Source: Saccharomyces paradoxus (Eukaryota > Ascomycota > Saccharomycetes > Saccharomycetales > Saccharomycetaceae). Taken from it: DNA of 64,000 nucleotides. Location: positions 620,001 through 684,000 of the forward strand of contig NC_047500.1 of the NCBI RefSeq assembly GCF_002079055.1. Reading direction: 5' to 3'. Made by a program: the position numbers and the translations under genes. Below are positions 38,227-48,174 of the stretch, piece after piece. Positions within the stretch are counted from its first letter, which is position 1. Every line of letters begins with the position of its first letter. The notes under the pieces were generated by a model. The model searched no databases and had not been told where the DNA came from. It saw only the letters and a program-made list of their open reading frames with translations.

Positions 38227-38373
38227 GGCATCTTGCAACTATTCTCCATACAACTTTTAAATCTTTGTAGTAAACATTTTTTTCCCTTTTTTTTCTTTTT
38301 TTTTTTTTTTTTAGTTATTTACAAGTGTCTCTATATATTTTCTATTATAGAATATTGTCATTTATTATATCGT
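38227..38373. repeat. Convergent ARE2-ATP23 spacer with long poly(T)
   Basis: Contains T-rich sequence including an unbroken T run of 17 at about 38296-38312, then the TA-rich ATP23 3' end. A polymorphic homopolymer is likely. Confidence 0.8.
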
Positions 38374-39057
38374 TCATCTGTAAATCTCATCAAACGGCCT
38401 TGTATCAGCGAAGCAACTGTCCCAAACTTCATCCACTATTTTTGCTGCATGTTCCTTGCTTTTACAGTTGGGATTCCCTGAAACACTAATTACAGCCCTC
38501 CTTCTCACACAATCTTGGTGACCTCTTGCCACATGGAATCCTGTGCGAAACCCTCTCCTCTTAAACTCTTCCCAAAACCTACATTCCCCACTTAATGAGG
38601 AGGCCCTGATTTCCGAACATGCATGATGTTTCAGATTTAACCAATCTACTTGCCATTTTAAATCATCGAAATAATGAATTAATTCATGCGACAGTGTATC
38701 TTCTAGATGCCATTTATCACGTAATCTGTTCTGACATAACAGGATTCCCAACTCAGGATGAAAGCCACCACCCTTCCAATCAGGGCAGTAATCGCAAATG
38801 ATCTTCGAATCGTCGAATTTACTATCGCTACCCTTATTCAGTTTCCTGATGGCCTGTACCATAAAACGAACAGTAGGAGAGTATTTAAGCATCCAATCTC
38901 GATGCTCATAACACTTCAGACATTCTTTTTTCAGTGCTCGAGCTTTAGAGTCTTCTTCGTATCGAGTTTTCTCCTCCGGCGTCAAGCCTATACCAGTCTT
39001 GTACTGCATGGTTCGTCTCCACCAGTCAAACCCAGCATTATTCCCACTGGTACCCAT
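38374..39057 (-). CDS. ATP23: Mitochondrial inner-membrane metalloprotease and Atp6 chaperone
   Basis: Processes the Atp6 precursor and separately helps assemble the ATP synthase Fo part; it lies in the intermembrane space. The zinc site HELIH is at 124-128, and the protein is rich in cysteine pairs (CLKCY, CDYC) that form disulphides via Mia40. From the ATG at 39057 it is 227 aa (begins MGTSGNNAGFDWW), the size in current databases as I recall. An in-frame ATG at 39123 would add 22 residues (249 aa); the literature numbering E168 for the catalytic Glu implies that a longer form was once used, so the start is not settled by sequence. Confidence 0.93.
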   Translation of the reverse strand: MGTSGNNAGFDWWRRTMQYKTGIGLTPEEKTRYEEDSKARALKKECLKCYEHRDWMLKYSPTVRFMVQAIRKLNKGSDSKFDDSKIICDYCPDWKGGGFHPELGILLCQNRLRDKWHLEDTLSHELIHYFDDLKWQVDWLNLKHHACSEIRASSLSGECRFWEEFKRRGFRTGFHVARGHQDCVRRRAVISVSGNPNCKSKEHAAKIVDEVWDSCFADTRPFDEIYR

Positions 39058-39174
39058 ATTGTGCAAAATAATTGGTCCTTCTCGGCTCTTCTTTGGTTTC
39101 CCCTGTTTAAAATATGTCGTCATCTTCTATTCTTTTTGATGTTAAAACTCTTATTTCTCTTATTTGGTCCACAT

Positions 39175-39187
39175 CGTCGTACATGAT
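39175..39187. promoter_or_regulatory. Abf1 site between ATP23 and YNR021W
   Basis: CGTCGTACATGAT fits CGTNNNNNRYGAY, the reverse of the Abf1 consensus. It lies centrally in the divergent promoter, about 120-155 bp from both ATGs. Motif match only. Confidence 0.5.
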
Positions 39188-39331
39188 ATTTATCAAAACG
39201 CGCCGAAAAGTGAAAAAGTGAAAACTACTAGAAAGAAAGTCTGGTAACATAAATATTATTACTCAGATGAGTACAATACTGTTGTAAATAAATATATTAG
39301 ATTAGCAGAACCCTTTTTCATTTCATCCGAC

Positions 39332-40546
39332 ATGTCTAGTTCAATATTTGGCCCACTCGTGGGCTTTTTAGAGCGTGTCAATTCACTCAATGCGCCCTAC
39401 CAAGCATTATCATATGACGAACAGAAGGCCATGACTATTTGGCAAAGAGTCAAATTTTATAACTGGACTTTTGAGTTGTGCGCTCTAGGTATGTTATTCT
39501 TGGTGTTCGCTTTCTACAAATTCGGTAACTCTGTTAATTTGAAGCGCGGAAACCAAATCTTCCAATCTTTGCATTCATTTTTGGCCAACGACTTAAAGTT
39601 TTCTCGTGTAGGCTTCAATATCAATGATTCCAAAATTTTTACCGTCGAACACCAAAATACATGGTTCTCTTCTTTTGCTACTGGTAGATCCGCTATTGAG
39701 AGCATCAACTTGAACCTTCATTTGGTAGCTCGTAGCAACCCTTTTTCTATGTGTCTAGAATACCTGCTTGGATTTTTTTTCACAAGCTTGAAAAGTAAGC
39801 AATTGGAGGAATTTATGGAGATCGTTATCAAACCAAATGGTATTTTTGTTGCTGGTGAGTCTGCTCATCCCAACAAGAATGCGCAAGAAGTTTTGACCAA
39901 ATTCAGATTTGTTACTTCTATTGTCAACAAAGAATTCATGAATCAAGCTAGAACTGAAAATTATTTTCTATCTATTGCCCACACTAGTGAAAACGATAAA
40001 TTGCCAAATAATTTCGTCTACATGTCCGACGTCAACCAATTATCTGGGTTCATGTTTCATTACTCTAAACCCTATGAGATTTTGTCCCAAGCTGGTAATC
40101 TTTTGAAATATATTAGTTTCACTGACTTACCTGTCGACGCACCACGTGATGACAAAGAATGGGAATCTTCAATTGAGCCAAAAGCTATCATTCGTTGCGC
40201 TGTTCCTCAAAACGAGAATGAATTGAAGTTGTTAAACCAAATTATTGCCTTAGTCGTAGAAATCTACGATGGGTGTACCCAAGATTTAGTCCAAAAGTCT
40301 CCAAACTTATTCATCACCAATGACATCTTGAAGAGGACTACCAACTTGCGCCAGCAAGAGTTGAACAAGATCAAAAAGTTCATGAAAGAGACCGAATTGG
40401 AATTGGCGAAGGAAAAGAAATTAGAATTGGAAAAGGCCAAGAGACGTCAATTGAAGGCCTCTGGTGAACAAGAGAAGGTAGATCAAAAGATGAAAGAAAA
40501 GAGAGAAAGACGCCTCAGAAACAAGCAAAGAACAAGGATTCAATAA
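39332..40546 (+). CDS. YNR021W: ER membrane protein of the CCDC47/DUF1682 family (YNR021W orthologue)
   Basis: Function in yeast is little known; the animal homologue CCDC47 is part of the PAT/multipass translocon at ER ribosomes. The 404-aa protein has a short lumenal or exposed start, one membrane segment at about 46-63 (FELCALGMLFLVFAFY), a globular cytosolic domain (about 75-340) and a Lys/Glu-rich C-terminal helix (about 345-404) that in CCDC47 approaches the ribosome tunnel. Length is equal to the S. cerevisiae protein. The gene is convergent with MRPL50. The role at the translocon is by family inference. Confidence 0.9.
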   Translation: MSSSIFGPLVGFLERVNSLNAPYQALSYDEQKAMTIWQRVKFYNWTFELCALGMLFLVFAFYKFGNSVNLKRGNQIFQSLHSFLANDLKFSRVGFNINDSKIFTVEHQNTWFSSFATGRSAIESINLNLHLVARSNPFSMCLEYLLGFFFTSLKSKQLEEFMEIVIKPNGIFVAGESAHPNKNAQEVLTKFRFVTSIVNKEFMNQARTENYFLSIAHTSENDKLPNNFVYMSDVNQLSGFMFHYSKPYEILSQAGNLLKYISFTDLPVDAPRDDKEWESSIEPKAIIRCAVPQNENELKLLNQIIALVVEIYDGCTQDLVQKSPNLFITNDILKRTTNLRQQELNKIKKFMKETELELAKEKKLELEKAKRRQLKASGEQEKVDQKMKEKRERRLRNKQRTRIQ

Positions 40547-40748
40547 GAACTGCATTTTGTTCTTTCTTCCTCCTTATTTTTTTCAAATCTCTTTGGTTTT
40601 TTGTATACGAAGGCTTTCCATGTATCCATACATTTAAATAGTAAATATATACCTTGGTATGTGGTGTTTTGAATTAACTTCATATCATTATTTATGATGT
40701 TGCCTATATACAAGATTTGGGCTATCTGAATATACACCATTTTGCCAA

Positions 40749-41198
<450 letters not shown>

Positions 41199-41384
41199 CT
41201 AGCTTTTTATATTCTCTATGGTATAACTTAACTACCCTTTGAGTTTTAGTTTTTCATCGGAATGAACAAATGAACTAAAAACTTACCATAATAAACAAAA
41301 AAAAAGAATAACGTGGATATATTAAACCAAAAACAAAATACGACAAGTTCAGAGCTGTCGGAACGGAGAGCTAACGGATTGAAC

Positions 41385-43085
41385 ATGTCCAAAGTAATAA
41401 AGCCCAGTAACACGAAGGGTTCTAGAAAGAGTTCAAAAGGAGCCACACCTGATACTAAAAATTTCTTCCATGCGAAGAAAAAGGATCCGGTAAACCAAGA
41501 TAAATCCAATAATGCTTCTCAAGTTACCCCAGCAGTGGCTCATTTCCATCCATCAGATATGGTAATTCCTGACCATCTAGCCGAATTGATTCCCGAGTTG
41601 TATTCCTTCCAACAACTGATGGATTCCGAGAAAAGATTAGATCATTTTATTCATCTGCGAAACTTACATATGAAGCGAATGGTAGCGCAATGGGACAAGT
41701 CAAAACAATCTCAAGAGTTTCTTTATCCTCATTTGGACTCTCCAAGTGTAAAATACCTTCGAATCTTCATTTCAAATGTCAGTGAAAACCAACCTTGGCA
41801 AATGGACACGAATAATGAGCCTGACCTTATGGCCCTGGAGAATGCTACTTGGACAATGAGAATCGAAGGCCGATTGTTGGACGGCGTACAAGCCAATGAT
41901 CCAGCAAGAGAGAAGTTTAGCTCATTCATAGAATCCATAGTGGTGGACTTTAAAAATAAGGAAACCGATAATATGCTATCTACCAGGGTTGATACAGCTC
42001 CTGAGGAAAACGCCATCGAAATACCTGGTGAAAAGAAATTGAACTTAAACTTGCCTTTGCAGTTTTCTCTGCCGAATGGGGACGGTTCTACTACGAGCAA
42101 CAGAGTACAGAATAGTGACATGTTGGCGAAGGAAACTGTTAAAAAAGATATGAGTTCCACAACACCAAAACTAGAACCAGTAAAATGGCAGTATGACCCA
42201 AATAATCCTGTAGATTTCGATGGACTTGATATTAAGAGAGCAGGATCTGAAAACGTAGAATGCACTATAAGCATACTGCGAAAGTCATCCCCGGAAGAGC
42301 AGTTTATGAGCTATTCTTCAGCACTAACCGCTATAATAGGATTGAAGAGTGGAACATCACATGACGCGATATTCTCCATATACAAATACATCCAGTTAAA
42401 TGAATTGCTCACCAACGATGAGTCTGCATTCGAAAATTTGATGGGCAATAGAAATAGTCACAATAGCAACACTGGCACTAATAAAATACTCGATACAATC
42501 TCTAATCCAGTTCCCATTGTAAAGTTAAACTCTCAGCTCATAACCTTATTACCTGGCAGGCTTAAAGAGTCTTCGCCAGATACAATAAAATTAACAGATT
42601 TATTGTCTCTGATTAATAATACACATTTACTCTCATTACAACCAATTGAGATCGACTACACAGTACGCGTTGATAAAGCTTCCACTTACGGTGAGTTAGT
42701 TCTCGATATTGAAGTGCCCGATGTCGACGCTCTAAAATTGAATAATGCCCAAAGAGAAAGCCAAATTGGCGCTGCTGAATTGAATGAAAACGTTAAGGAC
42801 TTGGAACATATCAAAACCAAGGTAGCTTTACAGGACAAAGAAATAACGTCCATCCTGTCAAATCTACATGAGAGCAACAAACGATACCGTTTCTTCAAGA
42901 AAATCAGTGAGGACCCAGTTAAAGCGTTAAACGAATGCATTGCTTCCACTTCGAATGCTTTGAAAGTCTTGTCGGGAGATGAAGGTTATAATGAAGATAT
43001 GGTAAGGCGAGCTAACTTTTACAAGGAGAATGAAGCCATGTTGCGCGAAAATATAGAAGTTATATTATCAAATGGACGAATGTAG
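41385..43085 (+). CDS. SNF12: SWI/SNF chromatin-remodelling subunit Snf12 (Swp73)
   Basis: BAF60-type subunit of SWI/SNF. The 566-aa protein begins [12 protein letters not shown], with a basic N-terminus (1-45), a conserved helical part (about 65-150), a variable acidic linker (about 200-290, where most differences from S. cerevisiae fall), a SWIB-like segment (about 300-390) and a C-terminal coiled region (about 470-566). The ATG at 41385 is chosen; the frame runs upstream only from a GTG. The RSC counterpart RSC6 on chromosome III is its duplicate. Confidence 0.94.
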   Translation: MSKVIKPSNTKGSRKSSKGATPDTKNFFHAKKKDPVNQDKSNNASQVTPAVAHFHPSDMVIPDHLAELIPELYSFQQLMDSEKRLDHFIHLRNLHMKRMVAQWDKSKQSQEFLYPHLDSPSVKYLRIFISNVSENQPWQMDTNNEPDLMALENATWTMRIEGRLLDGVQANDPAREKFSSFIESIVVDFKNKETDNMLSTRVDTAPEENAIEIPGEKKLNLNLPLQFSLPNGDGSTTSNRVQNSDMLAKETVKKDMSSTTPKLEPVKWQYDPNNPVDFDGLDIKRAGSENVECTISILRKSSPEEQFMSYSSALTAIIGLKSGTSHDAIFSIYKYIQLNELLTNDESAFENLMGNRNSHNSNTGTNKILDTISNPVPIVKLNSQLITLLPGRLKESSPDTIKLTDLLSLINNTHLLSLQPIEIDYTVRVDKASTYGELVLDIEVPDVDALKLNNAQRESQIGAAELNENVKDLEHIKTKVALQDKEITSILSNLHESNKRYRFFKKISEDPVKALNECIASTSNALKVLSGDEGYNEDMVRRANFYKENEAMLRENIEVILSNGRM

Positions 43086-43272
43086 GCTTATTTATGTTGA
43101 TACACAGTGAATTCAAGATTTGTATTTTTTTTCTTTGTATATAAAGTCTCAGTAGTAAAAGAAAGATCACCATATCTATAACCATTAAGAACAAAGAGAC
43201 AATGCTGATGTGTTTACAGCATCTTGAAATAATGGTGGCTGTCTGAGTCTGTCTCTTTTCTAAATAAGGCGC

Positions 43273-43283
43273 TGAAAATTTTC
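43273..43283. promoter_or_regulatory. RRPE element upstream of MPP6
   Basis: TGAAAATTTTC matches the RRPE consensus about 90 bp before the MPP6 ATG; GAGATGAG at 43312-43319 is one base off a PAC element. The pair is typical of ribosome-biogenesis genes and suits an exosome cofactor. Confidence 0.55.
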
Positions 43284-43370
43284 TACTAAAAATCTCATAT
43301 GAAAAACGGTAGAGATGAGGGCCATTTATATATACAATAAACAGCCAAAGGACTAAGGGAAAGACAACAA

Positions 43371-43931
43371 ATGAGTACTAACAATGGTGTCACTGGCAAA
43401 CTCTCCAGTAGAGTCATGAATATGAAGTTTATGAAATTTGGTAAGACAGACGACGAAGAAAGTTCCAACTCCAATACGCCATCCATTATCAATTCAGATG
43501 TGGAATCTAATGAGCAAAGAGAGAAACTGTTTGGTCGAGATAACTCAGCGTGGGACCTCAATAGCTACAATGATGACGTGAAAAAAATCTCAGGAAAGCA
43601 GAAGAAGAAAATGAGAAAAGTAGTGTATAAGAAACGACCCCATCTCATAATTTCCAACGTTGGTTACAGCGAGCTGCGAAAACCTGAGGGCGTAATGAAT
43701 GGAAGAAAAGTTTTTGGTGATAATCCTAATGATATTGGTTCCAGGAAGAGAAAGCTTGAGGAAAGCGAACAAAATGAGGAAGGGAAAAGCGATGCTAAGG
43801 ATAAGGAGTTTACAGGAAGCCAAGAAGAAGGAGAGGATGAATACGACCTGGATAAATTATTCAAGGATAGCATCAAAAAGAAAAAGACCACCCATAATAC
43901 TAAAAATAAAAATGGAAATTCAAAACAGTAG
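43371..43931 (+). CDS. MPP6: Nuclear exosome cofactor Mpp6
   Basis: Binds Rrp6/Rrp40 and links the helicase Mtr4 to the nuclear exosome for pre-rRNA and cryptic transcript decay. The 186-aa protein has the N-terminal motif GKLSSRVMNMKFMKF (about residues 7-21), which contacts Mtr4, a central region with RPHLIISNVGYSELRKP (about 88-104), which contacts Rrp40, and a highly charged Lys/Glu tail ending in KKKKTTHNTKNKNGNSK. All expected segments are present. Start at first ATG. Convergent with SEC12. Confidence 0.94.
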   Translation: MSTNNGVTGKLSSRVMNMKFMKFGKTDDEESSNSNTPSIINSDVESNEQREKLFGRDNSAWDLNSYNDDVKKISGKQKKKMRKVVYKKRPHLIISNVGYSELRKPEGVMNGRKVFGDNPNDIGSRKRKLEESEQNEEGKSDAKDKEFTGSQEEGEDEYDLDKLFKDSIKKKKTTHNTKNKNGNSKQ

Positions 43932-44255
43932 CGCAGACAATGCACCTGTAGAAGTACGTATTCGTATATAATAATGAGAACATAATATAAAGCCTTGCGT
44001 AGTATTTTTTTCACATTTGTCACAGATCATAGGGACTAACCGTTCTTCTTATTGTACTCTTCCAACACACATATACAGCGACGTATAAATACTTCACTCC
44101 TAATTTATCTGATAAATCTCTATCATCAATAGCATTGAGTTTTTTTTTTTTTTCTCATTTTCTATACCTTTAGTGTCGTCACAATCTTCGTTTTCGCTGC
44201 TTCATTATTACTACCTCGAAAAGATTAATTTCATACACGTAATTTTTTCTTAAGC
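43932..44255. other. Convergent MPP6-SEC12 intergenic region
   Basis: About 320 bp holding two 3' ends; T-rich run at 44142-44153 and TA-rich signals. The dubious minus-strand frame overlapping MPP6 here has no supported product. Confidence 0.6.
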
Positions 44256-45671
44256 TCAAGCATCATCTCTTCCTCGAAAAGTTGCGTTGGTGATCTCAAA
44301 CTCTGCCGCTTCAGTATTGATGAGGTTACTTTCAGTATGGAGGCCTTCAGTCCCATTCACAAGACCTGTCTCATGCACGTCGTGTACTCTTATGGAATCT
44401 GTGATGGATACAGACGTTCTTGTACCGTGGTTGCCAAACAAAGTAGTTTGATGTAAGTCTTCATCAATTAGGTAGGGTGAAGAGATGGTATCTCTCTTAA
44501 CTAGAAAATTGTCCTTCGCGTAACTTAAAAGCGTGGAATGCAAATTGTGCTTATAAGAGAACTGTAAAATGTAAGAAAGCAACACAATAAGGATGAAGTT
44601 AGTGAAAAATTTGGAAATTTTTTGCTTGATTGAAGTGTAGTTGGCGTAGTTGAACGGTAGTTTTATTATGTGAATAGTATTGGCTGCGGACACACTCGCC
44701 ACATATGTAGAGTCCGGAGATATAGCGACTTCGGTGATGGCAAAACTATGAGCATGTTTAAATATTTTAGATATTGACAGGTCTTTTAGTTTTACGAGAG
44801 CAATAGAATTATCGTTACTTGCCAATACCGCCAATTCGCCCTTCATATCGACATCCATGGAAGTGATCCCTTTGAATTTGTTTGTCACTTGTTTGAATTT
44901 TAATACAGAAGTGTTTCCTGATTTGATGCTTATTTTGGTCAGCACGATACCTTTTCCCTTTTTTAAAGAGGCTGCTATCAACACCGTATCATCAGCTATG
45001 AAATTTATTTTGGATAAGCTCCAATTCTTATCAAAATCCGTCTTCCTAGCAATGCAACTCCCAGTAACCGTCGAAATCACTTCCAAGCTAGAACCGGTAA
45101 TATAAGCAACAACTTTACCATCGGTGGAAAAATGTAAATCTTTTACCTCGCCCCTAGTTTCAATCTCAAACTTTTCAGTCAAATCGCTTGGGTCAATGAT
45201 TCTCATTATGGCAGGCACTTTAGATGATGCGATAGCTGCAACGGTACCCTCCCGTGAAATATACACCAGCTTTGTGTAGTCATCTGCATTAGTGGATGCA
45301 TCAAAGTCCACACTAGTGACAAACTCCAACTGATCAGTCACTTTATCATATTTAAATTTTCTCAAGTGCTTATTACCTTTACCTTGGGCAATCTTGGTGC
45401 TGCTTTCATTGCAGCCTACCAAAACAATACCCTTAGAAGCATCAATTGCAGTCGGAGAGTCATCATTATCTTCCAATGCAAACTCGCTCAATATATGAAA
45501 CTGTTCCTTCTCATTCTCTTTAGTAGGATCCACGCATAAGGTCGTCAGCTTGTTTGGTATCCCATTGTTTCCTTCGCCTCCACCGCCTGCCACAAGCAAT
45601 GTATCGTTATTCAAAAATTTGGCACCATAAGCAGGATACCCGACGTTGTAACTAGCTGTCACGAACTTCAT
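44256..45671 (-). CDS. SEC12: Sar1 guanine-nucleotide exchange factor Sec12
   Basis: ER membrane protein that loads GTP on Sar1 to start COPII coat assembly. The 471-aa type II protein has a cytosolic seven-bladed beta-propeller (about 1-350), in which the N-terminal [14 protein letters not shown] part forms the K-loop that binds potassium and Sar1, one membrane segment (about 355-373, [15 protein letters not shown]) and a glycosylated lumenal tail (about 375-471, N-x-T sites). Length equals S. cerevisiae Sec12. It lacks the terminal HDEL of its relative Sed4. Divergent with BUD17. Confidence 0.96.
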   Translation of the reverse strand: MKFVTASYNVGYPAYGAKFLNNDTLLVAGGGGEGNNGIPNKLTTLCVDPTKENEKEQFHILSEFALEDNDDSPTAIDASKGIVLVGCNESSTKIAQGKGNKHLRKFKYDKVTDQLEFVTSVDFDASTNADDYTKLVYISREGTVAAIASSKVPAIMRIIDPSDLTEKFEIETRGEVKDLHFSTDGKVVAYITGSSLEVISTVTGSCIARKTDFDKNWSLSKINFIADDTVLIAASLKKGKGIVLTKISIKSGNTSVLKFKQVTNKFKGITSMDVDMKGELAVLASNDNSIALVKLKDLSISKIFKHAHSFAITEVAISPDSTYVASVSAANTIHIIKLPFNYANYTSIKQKISKFFTNFILIVLLSYILQFSYKHNLHSTLLSYAKDNFLVKRDTISSPYLIDEDLHQTTLFGNHGTRTSVSITDSIRVHDVHETGLVNGTEGLHTESNLINTEAAEFEITNATFRGRDDA

Positions 45672-45832
45672 AGTGGCTCGATTATATTGCTTGAGTCTTG
45701 TTATATACTCCTATTTCTATAGCGTATCCTATTGGGTTTCTGTACACGTTTTTGAATTTTTTGGATTTTTTTTTTTCAACTTTTCTTTTTCCCTCATTCT
45801 TACACAATAGGCATTAGCATTCAAAAATAAAG

Positions 45833-45894
45833 ATGATAAGTAAACTTCAAGAGATCATCTGACGTAATAGAAGCCTGTATACATGTCGGTGTGA
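45833..45894 (+). other. Two short upstream ORFs before BUD17
   Basis: ATG at 45833 opens nine codons ending at 45862; ATG at 45883 opens three codons (MSV) ending with TGA at 45892-45894, ten bases before the BUD17 ATG. Whether they lie in the mRNA depends on the transcription start, which is not visible. Confidence 0.45.
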
Positions 45895-45904
45895 GGTGGT
45901 ACCA

Positions 45905-46858
45905 ATGACCAGTACATTACACAAGACAAAGAGGGTGCTTTCCATCCAATCACACGTCATACATGGCTACGTGGGAAACAAGGCCGCTACGTTCCCACTT
46001 CAGTACAGAGGTTGGGACGTGGACGTACTGAACACAGTTCAGTTTTCCAATCACCCAGGGTACGCCCACTTTACGGGGTTCAAGTGCAGCACCGATGAAC
46101 TGGTAGACATTGTAGAGAAGGGGTTGGTCGGGGCTCTCGGCATCAAATATGATGCCGTACTCAGTGGCTATCTGCCCAATGTTCAAGCCCTGCAGAAAGT
46201 AGCAGGAATAGTGGGTCAATTGTGTGAAGAGGACGAAAACGTCAAGTGGGTATTAGATCCTGTGCTGGGTGACAATGGAAGGCTGTACGTGGACGAAGAA
46301 TGTGTCGCAGTGTACCAAGACATTTTACAAAACTTCAAAATTTTTTTAGCCACACCAAACCAGTTCGAAATGGAACTACTGGTGGGGATGCCAATCCGTA
46401 CCTTAGACAATGCTAAGCGTGCATTTGAACTATTTCATAGGAAGTACCCTAGAGTGACTCGAGTAGTCGTCACCAGCCTGGAACTATCTGAATTCCTGAG
46501 CGATAACACGTACGTAGTAGCAGGGTTTGATTCCTCGGTCAGTGACGAAATATTCCTCTACAAAATCCCCAAGATCAACGCAACATTTAGCGGAAGTGGC
46601 GATCTGATCAGCGCCATGCTTACCGACTCGTTGCTAAACGGCCACGGTCGTAACCAGCTGCCATTAAGTGCATCCTTAGGTCAAGTATTGTGGCTCGTCA
46701 CAAGCATCCTACAAAAAACGTATGATTTAAACGTAGCTGGTCAGGACCCACAAGACTCTGCTATAAAAATCAAAGATTTGAAGCTGATTCAGTGCAGAGA
46801 CATCCTAAAGCAAGATCCTGTACCCTCGATGGGCAAGCCAGAAACCATTAAAATATAA
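45905..46858 (+). CDS. BUD17: Putative pyridoxal kinase
   Basis: Ribokinase-superfamily enzyme expected to phosphorylate pyridoxal to pyridoxal phosphate; named from a bud-site selection screen. From ATG 45905 the product is 317 aa. The N-terminal SIQSHVIHGYVGNKAATFPLQ is the substrate-binding motif, LDPVLGDNGRLYV and ATPNQFEMELL form the middle, and the ribokinase end motif is FSGSGDLISAMLTD (about 220-235) with the catalytic Asp. The frame extends three codons upstream to a GTG, not used in yeast. Identity to S. cerevisiae is clearly lower (nearly 90%, recalled) than for neighbouring essential genes. Confidence 0.92.
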   Translation: MTSTLHKTKRVLSIQSHVIHGYVGNKAATFPLQYRGWDVDVLNTVQFSNHPGYAHFTGFKCSTDELVDIVEKGLVGALGIKYDAVLSGYLPNVQALQKVAGIVGQLCEEDENVKWVLDPVLGDNGRLYVDEECVAVYQDILQNFKIFLATPNQFEMELLVGMPIRTLDNAKRAFELFHRKYPRVTRVVVTSLELSEFLSDNTYVVAGFDSSVSDEIFLYKIPKINATFSGSGDLISAMLTDSLLNGHGRNQLPLSASLGQVLWLVTSILQKTYDLNVAGQDPQDSAIKIKDLKLIQCRDILKQDPVPSMGKPETIKI

Positions 46859-47153
46859 CTCTCACGAAGCGATATACTCCTTCCTCATTGGGATGCGGCT
46901 GCTGCAGGAACCTGCCTAAATAGGAAAATACATTCCTGATTTGGAAACTTTAGGCACGCAACACGTCCCTTTGGAGAAAATCGATCCTTCTTTGGGTCTT
47001 TCAACATGATGGGAGAAAAAAAAAAATTAAAAAATGTAGAAAAATATAGAAAGTATAAAGAATCAAGTACTGAAGTAGGTAAATAAAAAAGACCATTCAT
47101 ATTCAGAAAGAGCAATTGAAAGAGCTATTGCAATTCTTATACACCGGTTCCCA
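46859..47153 (+). other. BUD17-CPR8 spacer
   Basis: Tandem spacer of 295 bp with an A-rich segment (47018-47035). No gene or specific site recognised. Confidence 0.5.
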
Positions 47154-48080
47154 ATGAAGAGCCTTTTTCTTTATATTTATGTTGCATTCATGTTTACTTG
47201 CATAATGGCTTTGCCATTACCTGTGGATAACAAAAGGGCTTCTTCAGACTCCTTAGATCTAAGCAAAAAATACGCACCAAACCCTCCTGCTACGCATACC
47301 GTAAATATTTTAATCATGTTCACAGAACCTGAACATTCCGAAGTTGCGGCTCATTTAATAACGATAGACTTATACGGGACCATGGTGCCTAAGACAGTAA
47401 TGAATTTTTGCCAGTATGCTGATAGTATGAAAGATCGCATTCCTCCTGATCATATTGTCCCTTCGGAGCGTGATTTTGATAAGATTCTATCGAATGGGGC
47501 TATAGAAGGTGGTCCTGTTCCTTCCTCCTCTGGTGAAGAAACGGGGGTCTTAGCTTCTCTCTTTAAAGAAAACCATGGTTTGATTCACGATAGGCCAGGC
47601 AGGGTTTCCATGATTAAGGATGATGCGGGACTCAAGTTTATAATTGGAACTAGTGACACGGCTCCTGGAGGTGGAAATATTGTATTTGGCCAAGTTACAT
47701 CCGGATTAAAAGATTTAATGGATAAACTAGCCAATGTGAAAACTGACGAAAATGGTAAGCCAGATCAACCAATGACAATAGCCTACATTTCATCCAATGA
47801 AAACAAGTTTCAAGATGCAAAGAAAGCCCACGAACAGTATCTTCAAAGACTTCAAGATTATCAAAACGGCGATTTGGAGAAAGGTATCACCTTGAAGAAT
47901 TATCTATACCCGAGTAATCAAAGGAAGTTGGAAGATGTGAAATACAATCAGCTTCACCATCCTTTACCGAAGGTTATGTTTGGTATTACCATATTGTTGC
48001 TTTTCTACGTTTTAGCCAAGTACAGGAAAAGGATATTCAGCAGATCGTCGTCTAAAATAGTTTCTATTAGAGAGGACTGA
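47154..48080 (+). CDS. CPR8: Secretory-pathway cyclophilin-like protein Cpr8
   Basis: Member of the cyclophilin family with a signal peptide (1 to about 20), a cyclophilin fold (about 50-215), and a C-terminal membrane anchor (about 274-290) followed by a basic tail. The catalytic set of active cyclophilins is not kept: the FHRVI and FMIQGGD motifs are replaced by ERDFDKIL and GAIEGGPV, and NGSQFF is replaced by GLKFII. Prolyl isomerase activity is therefore doubtful, as noted for the S. cerevisiae protein. The length is intact, so it is a maintained gene with an altered role. The paralogue is CPR4 on chromosome III. Confidence 0.93.
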   Translation: MKSLFLYIYVAFMFTCIMALPLPVDNKRASSDSLDLSKKYAPNPPATHTVNILIMFTEPEHSEVAAHLITIDLYGTMVPKTVMNFCQYADSMKDRIPPDHIVPSERDFDKILSNGAIEGGPVPSSSGEETGVLASLFKENHGLIHDRPGRVSMIKDDAGLKFIIGTSDTAPGGGNIVFGQVTSGLKDLMDKLANVKTDENGKPDQPMTIAYISSNENKFQDAKKAHEQYLQRLQDYQNGDLEKGITLKNYLYPSNQRKLEDVKYNQLHHPLPKVMFGITILLLFYVLAKYRKRIFSRSSSKIVSIRED

Positions 48081-48174
48081 AACGTTTCGTCCCTTTGCTC
48101 AATATTCATTCATTTTGAATCATATACATACGTATAAACATATATAATTTACCCCATCTTCATCATGCTAACCA

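Noticed and set aside
41729-42274. 181-residue frame antisense to SNF12
   Set aside because: Falls over the variable linker of SNF12; shadow.
43664-44023. 119-residue minus-strand frame over MPP6 3' end
   Set aside because: Ser/Leu/Phe low complexity from antisense of Lys/Glu-rich MPP6; dubious frame.
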